From contig NZ_MPIY01000006.1 of NCBI RefSeq assembly GCF_001953355.1, positions 1-64,000 on the forward strand: a DNA stretch of 64,000 nucleotides, written 5' to 3'. Below, piece after piece: positions 40,766 to 54,249 of this stretch (positions are counted from its first letter, which is position 1; the number at the start of each line of letters is the position of its first letter). The notes under the pieces are model-generated. The model made no database searches. It was not told the DNA's origin and saw only the letters and a program-made list of their open reading frames with translations. The position numbers were made by a program, and so were the translations under genes. The DNA is from Polynucleobacter sphagniphilus (GTDB taxonomy: Bacteria; Pseudomonadota; Gammaproteobacteria; Burkholderiales; Burkholderiaceae).

Positions 40766-43087
40766 ATGAGCAAAGAACGCAACAAAGAACAAGAAATTGC
40801 CGATTTAAGAGCGGCAGCCCTTCACTATCATGAGTTTCCAGTTCCTGGAAAAATTGAGATTGCCCCCACTAAGCAGTTAACCAATCAACGCGATTTGGCG
40901 CTGGCTTATACCCCTGGGGTAGCTGCTGCTTGCGAAGAGATTGCTAAAGATCCGGCAAATGCGTTTCGATATACCGCTAGAGGAAATTTAGTGGGCGTGA
41001 TCACCAACGGTACTGCCGTACTGGGCCTTGGAAATATTGGCCCGCTGGCAAGTAAGCCGGTGATGGAGGGTAAGGCTGTTCTATTTAAAAAGTTTGCTGG
41101 TATCGACGTATTCGATATTGAGGTTAATGAAACCGATCCCGAGAAGTTGGTTGAGATTATTGCTGCACTTGAACCTACTTTTGGCGGCATTAACCTAGAA
41201 GATATTAAGGCGCCTGACTGCTTCCTAGTTGAACGTAAATTGCAAGCACGGATGAAAATCCCGGTTTTCCATGACGATCAACATGGCACAGCGATCGTGG
41301 TAGCAGCTGCGATTCTGAATGGCTTAAAAGTAGTCGGTAAGAATGTGGGTGACGTGAAACTGGTTACCTCAGGTGCTGGCGCTGCAGCTTTGGCCTGTTT
41401 AGATTTATTGGTTGATTTAGGCATCCAACGTAAAAATATCTGGGTGACTGACTTAGCTGGTATTGCCTACAAGGGTCGTAAAGAATTAATGGATCCTGAA
41501 AAGGAGCCATTCTGCCAAGAGACAGAATTGAGAACGCTGTCTGAAGCAATTGAAGGGGCTGACATTTTCTTGGGCTTATCTGCTGGTGGTGTACTGAAGC
41601 AAGATATGGTGAAGAAAATGGCTGATAAGCCTTTGGTTTATGCATTAGCAAATCCAACACCAGAAATTTTGCCTGAGGAAGTAAAAGCAGTTCGCCCTGA
41701 TGCAGTGATGGCCACTGGTCGTACTGACTATCCCAATCAGGTCAACAACGTTTTATGCTTCCCATTTATCTTCCGCGGTGCCTTAGATGTGGGCGCAACT
41801 ACTATCACTCGTGGCATGGAAGTAGCCGCGGTTAAAGCAGTTGCTGAGCTGGCACAAGCTGAGCAGAGTGAGGTGGTTACCTCAGTCTATGGCATTGAAA
41901 ACCTTTCTTTTGGCCCTGATTATTTAATTCCAAAGCCATTTGATCCGCGTTTAATTACAGCGATTGCTCCAGCAGTTGCAAAAGCGGCGATGGATGATGG
42001 TGTTGCGCAGCGTCCGATTAAAGACTTCGATGCTTACCGCAATCAGCTCCAGCAGTTTGTGTACCACTCAGGTACTTTGATGAAGCCCTTGTTCAGCATT
42101 GCTAAAAATGTACCTGCTAATCAGAAGCGTATTGTGTTCTCCGAAGGTGAAGATGAGCGCGTCTTACGTGCGGTCCAAATCATTATTGATGAGCGTCTTG
42201 CAACACCCATTCTGATTGGTCGCCCTGCTGTCATTGAGTACCGCATCGACAAGTTTGGCTTGCGCATGAAGGCTGGTGAAGACTTTGAGATTGTGAATCC
42301 TGAAAGCGATGCACGTTTCCGTGATTTCTGGCAAACCTACCTTAGCTTGACTGAGCGCAAAGGTGTTTCAGAGGCCTATGCAAAATTAGAAACGCGTCGT
42401 CGTAATAGTTTGATCGGTAGCCTGTTGGTTAAAAAGGGTATGGCAGACGGCATGATTTCGGGAACGATAGGTAATCTTGCTACCCATCTGAAATATATTG
42501 ACGAAGTGATTGGCCATGAACCTGGTGCGAATGTTTACGGTGCGATGTCTGGCTTAATTCTTCCTGGGCGCCAAGTGTTCTTAGTTGATACTCACATCAA
42601 TCTCGATCCAACTGCAGAGCAATTAGCCGAACTTACTTTGATGGCTGCTAGTGAAATGCGGAAATTAGGTATTGTTCCAAAAGTAGCGCTCTTGTCGCAT
42701 TCAAACTTTGGATCAAGCAATGCGCCATCGGCAATCAAAATGCGTGAAGTATTGGCTTTAATTCAGAAAGCAGATCCTGCGCTCGAGATTGATGGCGAAA
42801 TGCATGGTGATAGCGCATTAGATGCAACAATTCGTGCCGGTGCAGTGACTTCATCATCACTGCAAGGCGATGCCAATTTATTGGTGATGCCGAATATGGA
42901 TGCTGCAAATATTTCATACAACTTGCTGAAAACAGCGGCGGGCAATGGCATTGCAATTGGACCACTATTGCTTGGTGTTGCTAAGCCTATTCACATTCTT
43001 ACTCCGGCAGCAACGGTTCGCCGTATTGTGAATGTGACTACTTTGGCGGTTGTAGAGGCGGCTAGCAATGCAAGAGGGGTGTCTTAA
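40766..43087 (+). CDS. maeB: NADP-dependent malic enzyme with phosphotransacetylase-like C-terminal domain
   Basis: [27 protein letters not shown]-terminal PTA-like [16 protein letters not shown]...; 773 aa. Confidence 0.95.
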   Translation: MSKERNKEQEIADLRAAALHYHEFPVPGKIEIAPTKQLTNQRDLALAYTPGVAAACEEIAKDPANAFRYTARGNLVGVITNGTAVLGLGNIGPLASKPVMEGKAVLFKKFAGIDVFDIEVNETDPEKLVEIIAALEPTFGGINLEDIKAPDCFLVERKLQARMKIPVFHDDQHGTAIVVAAAILNGLKVVGKNVGDVKLVTSGAGAAALACLDLLVDLGIQRKNIWVTDLAGIAYKGRKELMDPEKEPFCQETELRTLSEAIEGADIFLGLSAGGVLKQDMVKKMADKPLVYALANPTPEILPEEVKAVRPDAVMATGRTDYPNQVNNVLCFPFIFRGALDVGATTITRGMEVAAVKAVAELAQAEQSEVVTSVYGIENLSFGPDYLIPKPFDPRLITAIAPAVAKAAMDDGVAQRPIKDFDAYRNQLQQFVYHSGTLMKPLFSIAKNVPANQKRIVFSEGEDERVLRAVQIIIDERLATPILIGRPAVIEYRIDKFGLRMKAGEDFEIVNPESDARFRDFWQTYLSLTERKGVSEAYAKLETRRRNSLIGSLLVKKGMADGMISGTIGNLATHLKYIDEVIGHEPGANVYGAMSGLILPGRQVFLVDTHINLDPTAEQLAELTLMAASEMRKLGIVPKVALLSHSNFGSSNAPSAIKMREVLALIQKADPALEIDGEMHGDSALDATIRAGAVTSSSLQGDANLLVMPNMDAANISYNLLKTAAGNGIAIGPLLLGVAKPIHILTPAATVRRIVNVTTLAVVEAASNARGVS

Positions 43088-43131
43088 GCAATTTTTTAAA
43101 TGTAAGTTAGTGATAACAAACATTTATTATT

Positions 43132-43156
43132 CTTATATAAATCAAAGGTTTATATA
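43132..43156. repeat. AT-rich perfect inverted repeat upstream of the barstar-like gene
   Basis: TTATATAAA-tcaaagg-TTTATATAA (9-bp arms). Confidence 0.85.
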
Positions 43157-43214
43157 AAATGCACTCTTTTTGGGCTTGATTTGATGGCGTGTTAGGGGTA
43201 ACCTAGCACCCATC

Positions 43215-43835
43215 ATGAATAATCGCTCAGAAAACAACAATACGGTAGGATTTGACGAACATAGCCGCGCTGAAAGTTGGGATAGTAATGATCGTCTTGA
43301 AACCGAATCATCTGCTGCCAACGTGTATGCACAGGGCGGTTTATCTCGTCTACAAACCTATGCAGCAAATCAAGTTTCGGGGAAAAAAGTGACAGCTTCT
43401 TGGCGTGCCGCTTTGGCCGTTCGCGATGCCGGACCGCCTGCTATGTTGCGCAGTGTACGGCCTAATATCGTCCAATCTATTCGTGCTTTCCGTACGCCTG
43501 ATCTGCAGGAAGCGGCTACGGAGCTTGGTCAGCACTTTATTTACGCTAATTGCGCTCATGCACTGACCAAAGGTGAGGTGTTGGAGGCTATTGCCATTGC
43601 CTATACTTTCACCAAGCAGCAAGCGAAAAATTTTGATCCTTTATTGGATGCCTTAACAACCACTATCGATAAATCAGGCCCTCAACCCGGTTTTGTAGTG
43701 GTGTTGGAAGGTTTGCCTTGCACGCAGAAGTTTGACAAAGAGGCTCGTGAGACATTGTTAGATGTGTTCCGTGATGCTGTCGATTTCTGGGCAGAACGTC
43801 GCACACCTTATCGCGTCTTCTACTCGTTCGCCTAA
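43215..43835 (+). CDS. Barstar-family protein with N-terminal extension
   Basis: C-terminal half ALTKGEVLEAIAIAYTFTKQQAKNFDPLLDALTTTI..PGFVVVLEGLPC..FRDAVDFWAERRTPYRVFYSFA is barstar-like. Confidence 0.8.
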   Translation: MNNRSENNNTVGFDEHSRAESWDSNDRLETESSAANVYAQGGLSRLQTYAANQVSGKKVTASWRAALAVRDAGPPAMLRSVRPNIVQSIRAFRTPDLQEAATELGQHFIYANCAHALTKGEVLEAIAIAYTFTKQQAKNFDPLLDALTTTIDKSGPQPGFVVVLEGLPCTQKFDKEARETLLDVFRDAVDFWAERRTPYRVFYSFA

Positions 43836-43841
43836 ATAGAA

Positions 43842-43869
43842 GGCTCTAAGAATTATTTAGAGCTTTTTG
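43842..43869 (+). terminator. Intrinsic terminator of the barstar-like gene (overlaps the rsmE 3' end)
   Basis: GCTCTAA-gaattat-TTAGAGCTTTTT. Confidence 0.75.
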
Positions 43870-44625
43870 TAGTTCTTTCTGTATTTGAGCATCCCAAACG
43901 CTATGTACGGCCGTGATCGCAACGATTCCGGCCGTTTCCGTTCTTAGGACTCGGCTGCCTAGGGAAACAATTTGATACCCAGCACGTTCTGCCAAAGCCT
44001 CTTCTTCTGGAGAGTGACCGCCTTCTGGGCCAATCATTAAAATAATATCTTGCGGTCCATTTTCTAAGAGTACGGAATACATGCTTTGAGTGGCATCTGG
44101 ACTTAAAAGCAGCTTGAGGGATGGCTTTTGGGGCGCCTTAAGATAATCCGCCAAGTTCTGAATGGGCTCAACTTGGGTAAATACCGTTCTGTCGCATTGC
44201 TCGCATGCAGCTTGCACAATCCCAACCCAGTGGAGTAAACGTTTTTGGGCGCGTTCCTGGTCGCTTGAGCGGGTTAATTTGAGTACTGAACGCTCGCATT
44301 GCAAGGGGGCGATTACTTGAGCGCCAGTTTCTACAGCTTTTTCGACTGTCCAGTCCATTTTGTCCCCTCCGGCCAACCCTTGTGCCAAAGTAATCGCGTA
44401 AGGAGACTCCCGATGGGTATCACTGCGAATTTGACTAATCTGCGCCAGACCACTCTTTCCAGTTAAGGAAAGCAGGTGAGCTTGGCCTATTTGCCCTTTT
44501 CCATCGAATATGGGGAAGTTTTCACCCGGTGGAATGCGTCGAACACGCAGATGATGGGCTAGCTCGGGTGTGAGCTCGGTTGGCTTTTCGGATTGCCATG
44601 GGCTGGGAAGATAAAATTGAGGCAT
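43846..44625 (-). CDS. rsmE: 16S rRNA (uracil1498-N3)-methyltransferase
   Basis: MPQFYLPSPWQ...HHLRVRRIPPGENF; ILMIGPEGGHSPEEEALAERAGYQIVSLGSRVLRTETA. Confidence 0.95.
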   Translation of the reverse strand: MPQFYLPSPWQSEKPTELTPELAHHLRVRRIPPGENFPIFDGKGQIGQAHLLSLTGKSGLAQISQIRSDTHRESPYAITLAQGLAGGDKMDWTVEKAVETGAQVIAPLQCERSVLKLTRSSDQERAQKRLLHWVGIVQAACEQCDRTVFTQVEPIQNLADYLKAPQKPSLKLLLSPDATQSMYSVLLENGPQDIILMIGPEGGHSPEEEALAERAGYQIVSLGSRVLRTETAGIVAITAVHSVWDAQIQKELQKALNNS

Positions 44626-44669
44626 TACTGAAATATAGCTAATTTATTTTCCCAGGGACCACTTTTAGA

Positions 44670-46676
44670 ATGTCGAACCTTCAAATACGAATGGCAAATG
44701 CTATTCGCGCCTTATCCATGGATGCAGTGCAGCAGGCTAATTCTGGCCATCCTGGCATGCCAATGGGCATGGCTGATATTGCTGTTGGTCTATGGAATGA
44801 GCACCTACGGCACAATCCAACCGATCCACATTGGATGAACCGTGATCGTTTTGTTTTATCAAACGGACATGGATCGATGTTGCTCTATGCACTTTTACAT
44901 CTGACTGGCTATGACTTGCCAATGAGCGAGTTAAAAAATTTCCGTCAATTGCACAGCAAAACCCCAGGTCATCCAGAGTATGGAATGACGCCTGGCGTAG
45001 AGACAACCACAGGACCATTGGGTCAAGGTATTTCAAACGCGGTTGGAATGGCGCTTGCAGAAAAATTACTTGCTGAAGAATTTAATCGTCCCGGTCACAA
45101 AATCGTAGATCACCATACCTATGTATTTCTAGGAGATGGTTGCTTGATGGAGGGTATCAGTCATGAAGTTTGTTCATTGGCTGGTACGCTGAAGTTAAAT
45201 AAGTTAATTGCACTCTGGGATGACAACGGTATTTCTATTGATGGCAAAGTGGTTTCTTGGTTCAATGAAGATACGCCAAAACGATTCGAGGCTTATGGGT
45301 GGAATGTCATTCGCGCCGTAGATGGCCATGATGCGCAAGCGGTAGCTGCAGCGATTGCACAGGCTAAGAAAAGCGACAAGCCAACACTCATCTGCTGTAA
45401 GACTGCGATTGGTCAAGGCTCGCCTAATATGGCTGGTAGTGATAAGGTGCATGGCTCACCACTGGGCGCTGCTGAAATTGCTGCTACTCGTGTAGCACTG
45501 AACTGGCCCTACGCCCCATTTGAAATTCCAAATGATATATATGCAGCATGGGATTTTAAGAAGCGTGGTCAAGCAGCTGAGCATGAGTGGAATAAACAAT
45601 TCCAAGCGTATAAAACTAAATTTCCAGAGCTGGCTTCTCAATTGCAACGTCGTATGCAAGGTGACTTGTCGAAAGACTTCGCCCCTACCTTAGAAGCCTA
45701 TTTAAAAACTTGCCAAGCAAAGGCAGAAACAATTGCTACTCGCAAAGCAAGTCAAAATGCGATTGAAGCATTGGCACCTGCTTTACCTGAGTTCATGGGC
45801 GGTTCTGCAGACTTAACTGGATCGAATTTAACGAACTGGTCTGCATGTAAACCAGTGCGTGCTGATCAATGGGGAAACCACATTAATTATGGTGTGCGCG
45901 AATTTGGTATGAGCGCCATCATGAATGGTATTGCCCTGCACGGTGGCTACATTCCATTTGGTGGAACTTTCTTAACTTTCTCCGACTATAGTCGCAACGC
46001 CATTCGTATGGCTGCTCTCATGAAGTTGCGTAGCATTTTTGTTTTCACGCATGACTCGATTGGCTTGGGTGAGGACGGACCAACACACCAATCTGTAGAG
46101 CATGTCGCAAGTTTGCGCTTAATTCCAAACTTAATGGTTTGGCGCCCTTGCGACACCACAGAGAGTGCGGTGGCATGGGGGGCAGCGGTGGCCCGTAAGA
46201 ATGGCCCAAGCGCATTGATCTTTAGTCGCCAAAATTGCCCATTCGTTTCTCGTAATGCACAGCAGATTAAAGATATTGCACGCGGCGCTTATGTATTGCG
46301 TGACCCACAGAAGCTCAAGATCAAGGCGGTGATGATTGCTACTGGTTCAGAAATTGCTTTAGCGCTGCACACTGCAGAACGTTTGGAGCAGGAAGGTGTT
46401 GGTATTCGGGTGGTGTCTATGCCTTCGACCACTGTATTTGATCAGCAGGATACTGCATATAAAGCAAAGGTGTTGCCAGCCAATATTCCGCGCATTGCGA
46501 TTGAAGCGGGTGTGACCGATGGTTGGTGGAAGTATGGATGCGCCGCCGTACATGGCGTTGATACTTTTGGTGAATCAGCCCCAGCGCCTGCGCTCTATGA
46601 GTATTTTGGTTTAACCGTGGATCAGATTACTAAGACAGTGAAGCAATGCATTGCTCATGCTGAGGCTAATGAGTAA
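44670..46676 (+). CDS. tkt: Transketolase
   Basis: [64 protein letters not shown]. Confidence 0.97.
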   Translation: MSNLQIRMANAIRALSMDAVQQANSGHPGMPMGMADIAVGLWNEHLRHNPTDPHWMNRDRFVLSNGHGSMLLYALLHLTGYDLPMSELKNFRQLHSKTPGHPEYGMTPGVETTTGPLGQGISNAVGMALAEKLLAEEFNRPGHKIVDHHTYVFLGDGCLMEGISHEVCSLAGTLKLNKLIALWDDNGISIDGKVVSWFNEDTPKRFEAYGWNVIRAVDGHDAQAVAAAIAQAKKSDKPTLICCKTAIGQGSPNMAGSDKVHGSPLGAAEIAATRVALNWPYAPFEIPNDIYAAWDFKKRGQAAEHEWNKQFQAYKTKFPELASQLQRRMQGDLSKDFAPTLEAYLKTCQAKAETIATRKASQNAIEALAPALPEFMGGSADLTGSNLTNWSACKPVRADQWGNHINYGVREFGMSAIMNGIALHGGYIPFGGTFLTFSDYSRNAIRMAALMKLRSIFVFTHDSIGLGEDGPTHQSVEHVASLRLIPNLMVWRPCDTTESAVAWGAAVARKNGPSALIFSRQNCPFVSRNAQQIKDIARGAYVLRDPQKLKIKAVMIATGSEIALALHTAERLEQEGVGIRVVSMPSTTVFDQQDTAYKAKVLPANIPRIAIEAGVTDGWWKYGCAAVHGVDTFGESAPAPALYEYFGLTVDQITKTVKQCIAHAEANE

Positions 46677-46709
46677 ACAACCAATTTGAATATTAGTAAG
46701 GGGAATGGA

Positions 46710-47739
46710 ATGACAATTCGTGTAGCAATTAATGGATATGGACGTATTGGCCGCATGGTTTTGCGTGCCCTGTATGAAGATCAGGTGAACGGCAAGCCAA
46801 GACGTGACATCAAGATTGTTGCGATCAACGCGATGGGCGACATTGATATCAATGCGCATTTAACGCAATATGATTCTGCGCATGGTCGTTTCCCTGCTGA
46901 GGTAAAAGTAGATGGTGATCATATGGTGGTGAACGGCGATCGCATCAAAATGTTCTCCACCCGTAATCCATTGGAGACGCCTTGGGGTGAATTGGGTGTG
47001 GATTTGGTATTAGAGTGTTCTGGAAAATTCACATCTAAAGAAAAAGCCATGGTTCACATTAACCAAGGCGCCAAAAAAAGTACTGATTTCTGCGCCTGGT
47101 GAAAAAGATGTGGACGCTACGATTGTGTATGGCGTAAACCAACATGTCTTAAAGCCAAGCGATATTGTTGTTTCCAACGCAAGTTGTACAACAAATTGTT
47201 TGGCTCCCTTGGTCAAACCATTGTTAGAAAAGATTGGTATTGAGTCTGGTTTGATGACAACCATTCATGCTTTTACCAATGACCAAGTGTTGACTGACGT
47301 TTATCACAAGGATATGCGCCGCGCACGTTCTGCAGTCACCAGCATGATTCCTACTAAAACAGGTGCAGCTAAAGCGGTTGGTTTGGTTTTGCCTGAACTA
47401 GCGGGGCGTTTCGATGGTTTTGCGATGCGCGTACCGGTCATTAATGTTTCGGTCGTTGATTTAACCTTTGCCGCTAGCCGTGCGACCAGTGTGGATGAGG
47501 TCAACACGATCTTGAAGACTGCAAGCGAAGGCGAACTCAAGGGTATTTTGGGCTTTAACACCCTGCCTTTGGTTTCAATTGACTTTAACCATGACCCTCG
47601 CCCAAGTATTTACGATGCCTCACAAACCCGTGTATCAACTGACGGAAAATTAGTCAAAGTATTGGCTTGGTACGATAACGAGTGGGGTTATTCAGTGCAG
47701 ATGCTCAATGCAGCCGAGGCCTTGATGGCTGTAAAGTAA
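46710..47739 (+). pseudogene. gap: Type I glyceraldehyde-3-phosphate dehydrogenase, split by an apparent +1 in an A7 run
   Basis: ORFs 46686-47102 ([21 protein letters not shown]...[15 protein letters not shown]) and 47110-47739 ([33 protein letters not shown]...). Removing one A from 47073-47079 restores [22 protein letters not shown]. Confidence 0.92.
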
Positions 47740-47790
47740 TTAAAAGTATCTAAAATTACTTAAAAGTTGTCAAAATTAAGTAATTATCTG

Positions 47791-47818
47791 AAAAAGACCT
47801 CATTTAGAGGTCTTTTTT
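47791..47818. terminator. Bidirectional intrinsic terminator between gap and fur
   Basis: AAAAAGACCTC-attta-GAGGTCTTTTTT. Confidence 0.88.
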
Positions 47819-47820
47819 CA

Positions 47821-48279
47821 TTAAGTCTTCGATTTATTGGGGCAATTCTTCTTCTGACAGTGCCCATAAAGGGCTAAAGAGTGCTCTTGCAGGGTAAATC
47901 CAAGGTTTTTGGCAATATCTTGCTGCCTTTTTTCAATTGCCTCGTCAACAAACTCTTCAACATGCCCACAATCAAGGCATACAAGATGATCATGGTGTTG
48001 ACCTTCATTGAGCTCATAAATTGCGCGGCTATCACCTTTACTGGATTCAAAATGACTGCGAATGAGTAGGCCAGCCTGCTCAAATTGAGTCAAGACCCGG
48101 TAAACCGTGGCTAAACCAATGTCTTGATCATCTTTTGCTAGCGCTCTAAAGACATCCTCTGCGCTGAAATGTGTGCCCCCGTTCTGGTGAAAAAAATCAA
48201 GAATTTTCATGCGTGGGCCTGTGGCTTTAAGGCCAATATCCCGTAAATCGGCTGGAGTAGGGTTTTGGTTCGTATTCAT
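47821..48279 (-). CDS. fur: Ferric uptake regulator
   Basis: DLRDIGLKATGPRMKILDFF, IGLATVYRVLTQFEQAGL, HHDHLVCLDCGHVEEF. Confidence 0.95.
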   Translation of the reverse strand: MNTNQNPTPADLRDIGLKATGPRMKILDFFHQNGGTHFSAEDVFRALAKDDQDIGLATVYRVLTQFEQAGLLIRSHFESSKGDSRAIYELNEGQHHDHLVCLDCGHVEEFVDEAIEKRQQDIAKNLGFTLQEHSLALYGHCQKKNCPNKSKT

Positions 48280-48322
48280 GGCTTTGCGAGCTAAAATCAA
48301 GGTCTTAATGATACGGCCAGCC

Positions 48323-48973
48323 ATGCAAAATTGCCTTCAACTATTTAATCGACTTTTGACCCCTTGTGCGAAGCACTCGCGCCAAACTGCGCGCCTTGGA
48401 TTCTTGACACTCACCTTGTTGATGGGTCTCGGGATCGGGGGTTGCACTACCAGTGTGGATGAAGTGCAGCGGAACTGGATGAATTCAATTTTTAGGCCTT
48501 ATGTTCCAGACATTGTGCAAGGCAACTTCATCTCCAGTGAGCAGTACTCCAAATTAAAGGTTGGCATGAGTCGCGAGCAAGTTCGTCAGATTTTAGGCAC
48601 ACCTCTGTTGGCGGATTATTTCCATGCAAATCGTTGGGATTATATTTTTGAATATAAACGCGCGCGTCAAGTGATTGGCAAAGAAAGACGCGTAACCGTC
48701 TTTTTTGAGGATGACAAGGTAGTCAAGTTCGATGGCGATGCATTGCCAACTGAAGTGGAAATGGTAGCTGAAATTGATGGCTATGCAAAAACCAAACGTT
48801 CATTCTGGCAAGTAGTTACTGGCACTGGAAAAGGTCCTGAGACGCCTCCATTGCAACAACCAGAACAATTGGTGCCTAGTACAACAGATAATATATCGGC
48901 AGCAGCCTCCGCTTCAACAGCGCCAGCCTCAGAAGCGCCTGCCTCTACTAGCGATCCGCTTACACCTCAGTAA
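48323..48973 (+). CDS. bamE: Outer membrane assembly factor BamE (SmpA/OmlA)
   Basis: Lipobox GLGIGGCTT; PDIVQGNFISSEQYSKLKVGMSREQVRQILGTPLLADYFHANRWDYIF. Confidence 0.93.
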   Translation: MQNCLQLFNRLLTPCAKHSRQTARLGFLTLTLLMGLGIGGCTTSVDEVQRNWMNSIFRPYVPDIVQGNFISSEQYSKLKVGMSREQVRQILGTPLLADYFHANRWDYIFEYKRARQVIGKERRVTVFFEDDKVVKFDGDALPTEVEMVAEIDGYAKTKRSFWQVVTGTGKGPETPPLQQPEQLVPSTTDNISAAASASTAPASEAPASTSDPLTPQ

Positions 48974-49044
48974 TAAAGTAAATCTGTTTATTACTGAGTG
49001 ATGCCAATCAGTCTCAATATCTTAAATAAGAAACGAAGAATCAA

Positions 49045-49848
49045 ATGATGAAGATTGCAATTGCCGGCGCAACAGGGCGCATGGGAAAAATATTGATCGA
49101 GACCGTTTTAAAAACGCCTGATGCCCAATTGGTTGGTGCGCTTGAGCATGCTGCATCAGAATATCTCGGGCAAGATGCGGGTGCATTCTTGGGTCAAACT
49201 ACCGGCATCATTATTTCTGACAATATCGCGCAAGTATTGGAAGGTGCCGAATATCTGATTGATTTCACTCGCCCTGAGGGCACGATGGCTCATTTGGAAG
49301 TAGCTAAAAAAACCGGTACCAAAATGATTATTGGCACCACTGGCTTAACCGCCGAGCAAATTGATAGTCTGAAGATTGCTTCCCAAAGTTTAGCAATCAT
49401 CTTTGCCCCAAATATGAGCATTGGTGTCAACGCCACTTTTAAGTTATTAGAAATTGCCGCAAAGATGTTGAACCAAGGTTACGACATCGAAGTGATTGAG
49501 GCCCATCATCGTCATAAGGTGGATGCCCCGTCTGGTACAGCGCTGAGGATGGGCGAAGTGATTGCTGATGCATTAGGTGAGAAGCTGGCTGATGTGGCGG
49601 TGTATGCGCGTGAAGGCCATACTGGGGAGCGTCGAGCAGGCTCAATTGGTTTTGCTACGATTCGCGGTGGCGATATTGTTGGCGATCACACAGTGCTATT
49701 TGCTGGAGAGGGTGAGCGGATCGAGATTAGTCATAAGTCGTCTAGTCGCCAGTCTTATGCTGAGGGCGCTTTGCGAGCCGCACGTTTCCTTCAAACACAA
49801 AGCTCGGGCTTGTATGACATGCAAGATGTTCTAGGCTTGCGTCAATAA
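49045..49848 (+). CDS. dapB: 4-hydroxy-tetrahydrodipicolinate reductase
   Basis: [38 protein letters not shown]. Confidence 0.96.
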   Translation: MMKIAIAGATGRMGKILIETVLKTPDAQLVGALEHAASEYLGQDAGAFLGQTTGIIISDNIAQVLEGAEYLIDFTRPEGTMAHLEVAKKTGTKMIIGTTGLTAEQIDSLKIASQSLAIIFAPNMSIGVNATFKLLEIAAKMLNQGYDIEVIEAHHRHKVDAPSGTALRMGEVIADALGEKLADVAVYAREGHTGERRAGSIGFATIRGGDIVGDHTVLFAGEGERIEISHKSSSRQSYAEGALRAARFLQTQSSGLYDMQDVLGLRQ

Positions 49849-49884
49849 TTAGTCAATTAAAAAAGAAGAAAAGAGTTGTATTGA

Positions 49885-52542
<2,658 letters not shown>

Positions 52543-52558
52543 GTTTTTAACTGAAAAT

Positions 52559-53128
52559 ATGAGCGCAAATCAACTCAAGTCAAAGCAGTCAACATTGGGC
52601 ACACACTTTTTGCCTGTGCGCCGAATGATGCTTGGGATGCTTGTTTTGACGCCCGTAAGTGGCTTGCTTGCTTGTGGCTATCGTTTGCGCGGGATGGTCG
52701 ATCTACCCTATAGGGTGATTGCGATTACGGGTTCCCCAACACCGCCCATGCGTAATGATTTACAGCAAGTGATTCTCACTGGAACTGATGCAAAAGTAGC
52801 GATTAATCCAAAAGATGCAGATGTTTTGTTGGAGATTACTAACGAAGTATATGGGCGCGAGATTTTGACTTACAACTCCAGCGGACAAATTTCCGCCTAT
52901 CGCCTAACAATTCGCGTCGGCTTTAGGGCGATTGATACTGCGGGTGCAGACATTCTTCCGGATACAGAAATCTATATCAGTCGTGATATGGACTTTTCAA
53001 ACTCTACCGTGTTAGCTACCGATGCTCAGCAGCAGCAATTCTTAACTTTGATGCGTAAAGATTTGGCCGTCCAGATTTTGCGTCGCTTAGCTGCTTCCTC
53101 TAAATCCCAGCAATCTAAAAGTTTTTAA
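52559..53128 (+). CDS. lptE: LPS assembly lipoprotein LptE
   Basis: Lipobox VSGLLACGYRLRG; position between leuS and holA. Confidence 0.9.
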   Translation: MSANQLKSKQSTLGTHFLPVRRMMLGMLVLTPVSGLLACGYRLRGMVDLPYRVIAITGSPTPPMRNDLQQVILTGTDAKVAINPKDADVLLEITNEVYGREILTYNSSGQISAYRLTIRVGFRAIDTAGADILPDTEIYISRDMDFSNSTVLATDAQQQQFLTLMRKDLAVQILRRLAASSKSQQSKSF

Positions 53129-53146
53129 GAGTGATTGTTTAATCGC

Positions 53147-54208
53147 ATGGTTAAAAGCGATGCCCTGCAAATTCATCTGAAGTCGCTCACTTGTGCAGCT
53201 GCTTTAAAGTCGCTTTATATATTTTCTGGAGATGAGCCTCTACTGATGATGGAGGCAATCGATCAACTACGTGGTCTAGCAAAAAAATTAGGATTTACTG
53301 AGCGCGAAGTGATGCTGCAAGAGCGTGGTTTTGATTGGAGTACGCTATTGAACGCGGGGCAGACCATGTCTTTATTTGGTGATAAGCGCTGGGTTGAGCT
53401 ACGCATTCCTACGGGGAAACCAGGACGGGATGGGGCAGATGCTTTAAAGCATTTTGCCGCCCAAATTGCGTCTCTGTCCACTGGTGCTGATGGGCCAGAA
53501 ACAATCGTTTGTATCATTTTGCCCAAATTGGATGGCAAGACAAAAACATCTGCTTGGTTTACTGCCCTAGATGATGCTGGCATGGCTATACAGATTGATT
53601 CTCTTGATCGTGGCTTATTGTCGCAATGGATTGCTGGACGACTAAAGACGCAAGGTCAGGAAGTAAGTTCTGGGCCAGAGGGTCGACGTGCTTTGGAATT
53701 CATTGCCGATCAAGTAGAGGGTAATTTAATTGCAGCTCACCAAGAAATTTTGAAGTTGGGCTTGCTTTACCCTAAAGGGGTTTTAACTGAAGAACAGATC
53801 CGCGTTGCCATTCTGAAGGTTGCTCGATATAACGTATTTGAGCTGACTGAGGCGATGTTAGCTGGTGACTTGCCGCGCTTAAATCGAATGCTGGATGGGT
53901 TGAAGGGTGAGGGTGAGCCACTTGTTCTTATTCTGTGGAGCGTTACTGAAGAGCTTCGACTACTATCTAAGCTGAAGGTCGCAAGTGATGCCGGCGAATC
54001 AGTTCAGCAATTAATGCGCGCCAATCGGGTGTGGGGCAATAAGGAGCGTCTTTATCCTGCAGCCTTAAAAAGGATTCAGCCACTTAAATTGCGCAGAGCA
54101 ATGCAGGTAGCGGCTGGGTTGGATCGACAAGTAAAGGGCCTTCATGTGCCAGAACTACCGGCTGATCCCTGGGACGGATTACGTTTGGTGGGCAATTTAT
54201 TGCGTTAG
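53147..54208 (+). CDS. holA: DNA polymerase III subunit delta
   Basis: LYIFSGDEPLLMMEAIDQLR; VARYNVFELTEAMLAGD. Confidence 0.94.
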   Translation: MVKSDALQIHLKSLTCAAALKSLYIFSGDEPLLMMEAIDQLRGLAKKLGFTEREVMLQERGFDWSTLLNAGQTMSLFGDKRWVELRIPTGKPGRDGADALKHFAAQIASLSTGADGPETIVCIILPKLDGKTKTSAWFTALDDAGMAIQIDSLDRGLLSQWIAGRLKTQGQEVSSGPEGRRALEFIADQVEGNLIAAHQEILKLGLLYPKGVLTEEQIRVAILKVARYNVFELTEAMLAGDLPRLNRMLDGLKGEGEPLVLILWSVTEELRLLSKLKVASDAGESVQQLMRANRVWGNKERLYPAALKRIQPLKLRRAMQVAAGLDRQVKGLHVPELPADPWDGLRLVGNLLR

Positions 54209-54249
54209 TAGTATTTCCATTTAATACAGAGTAGATATAAAGTCAGAAA

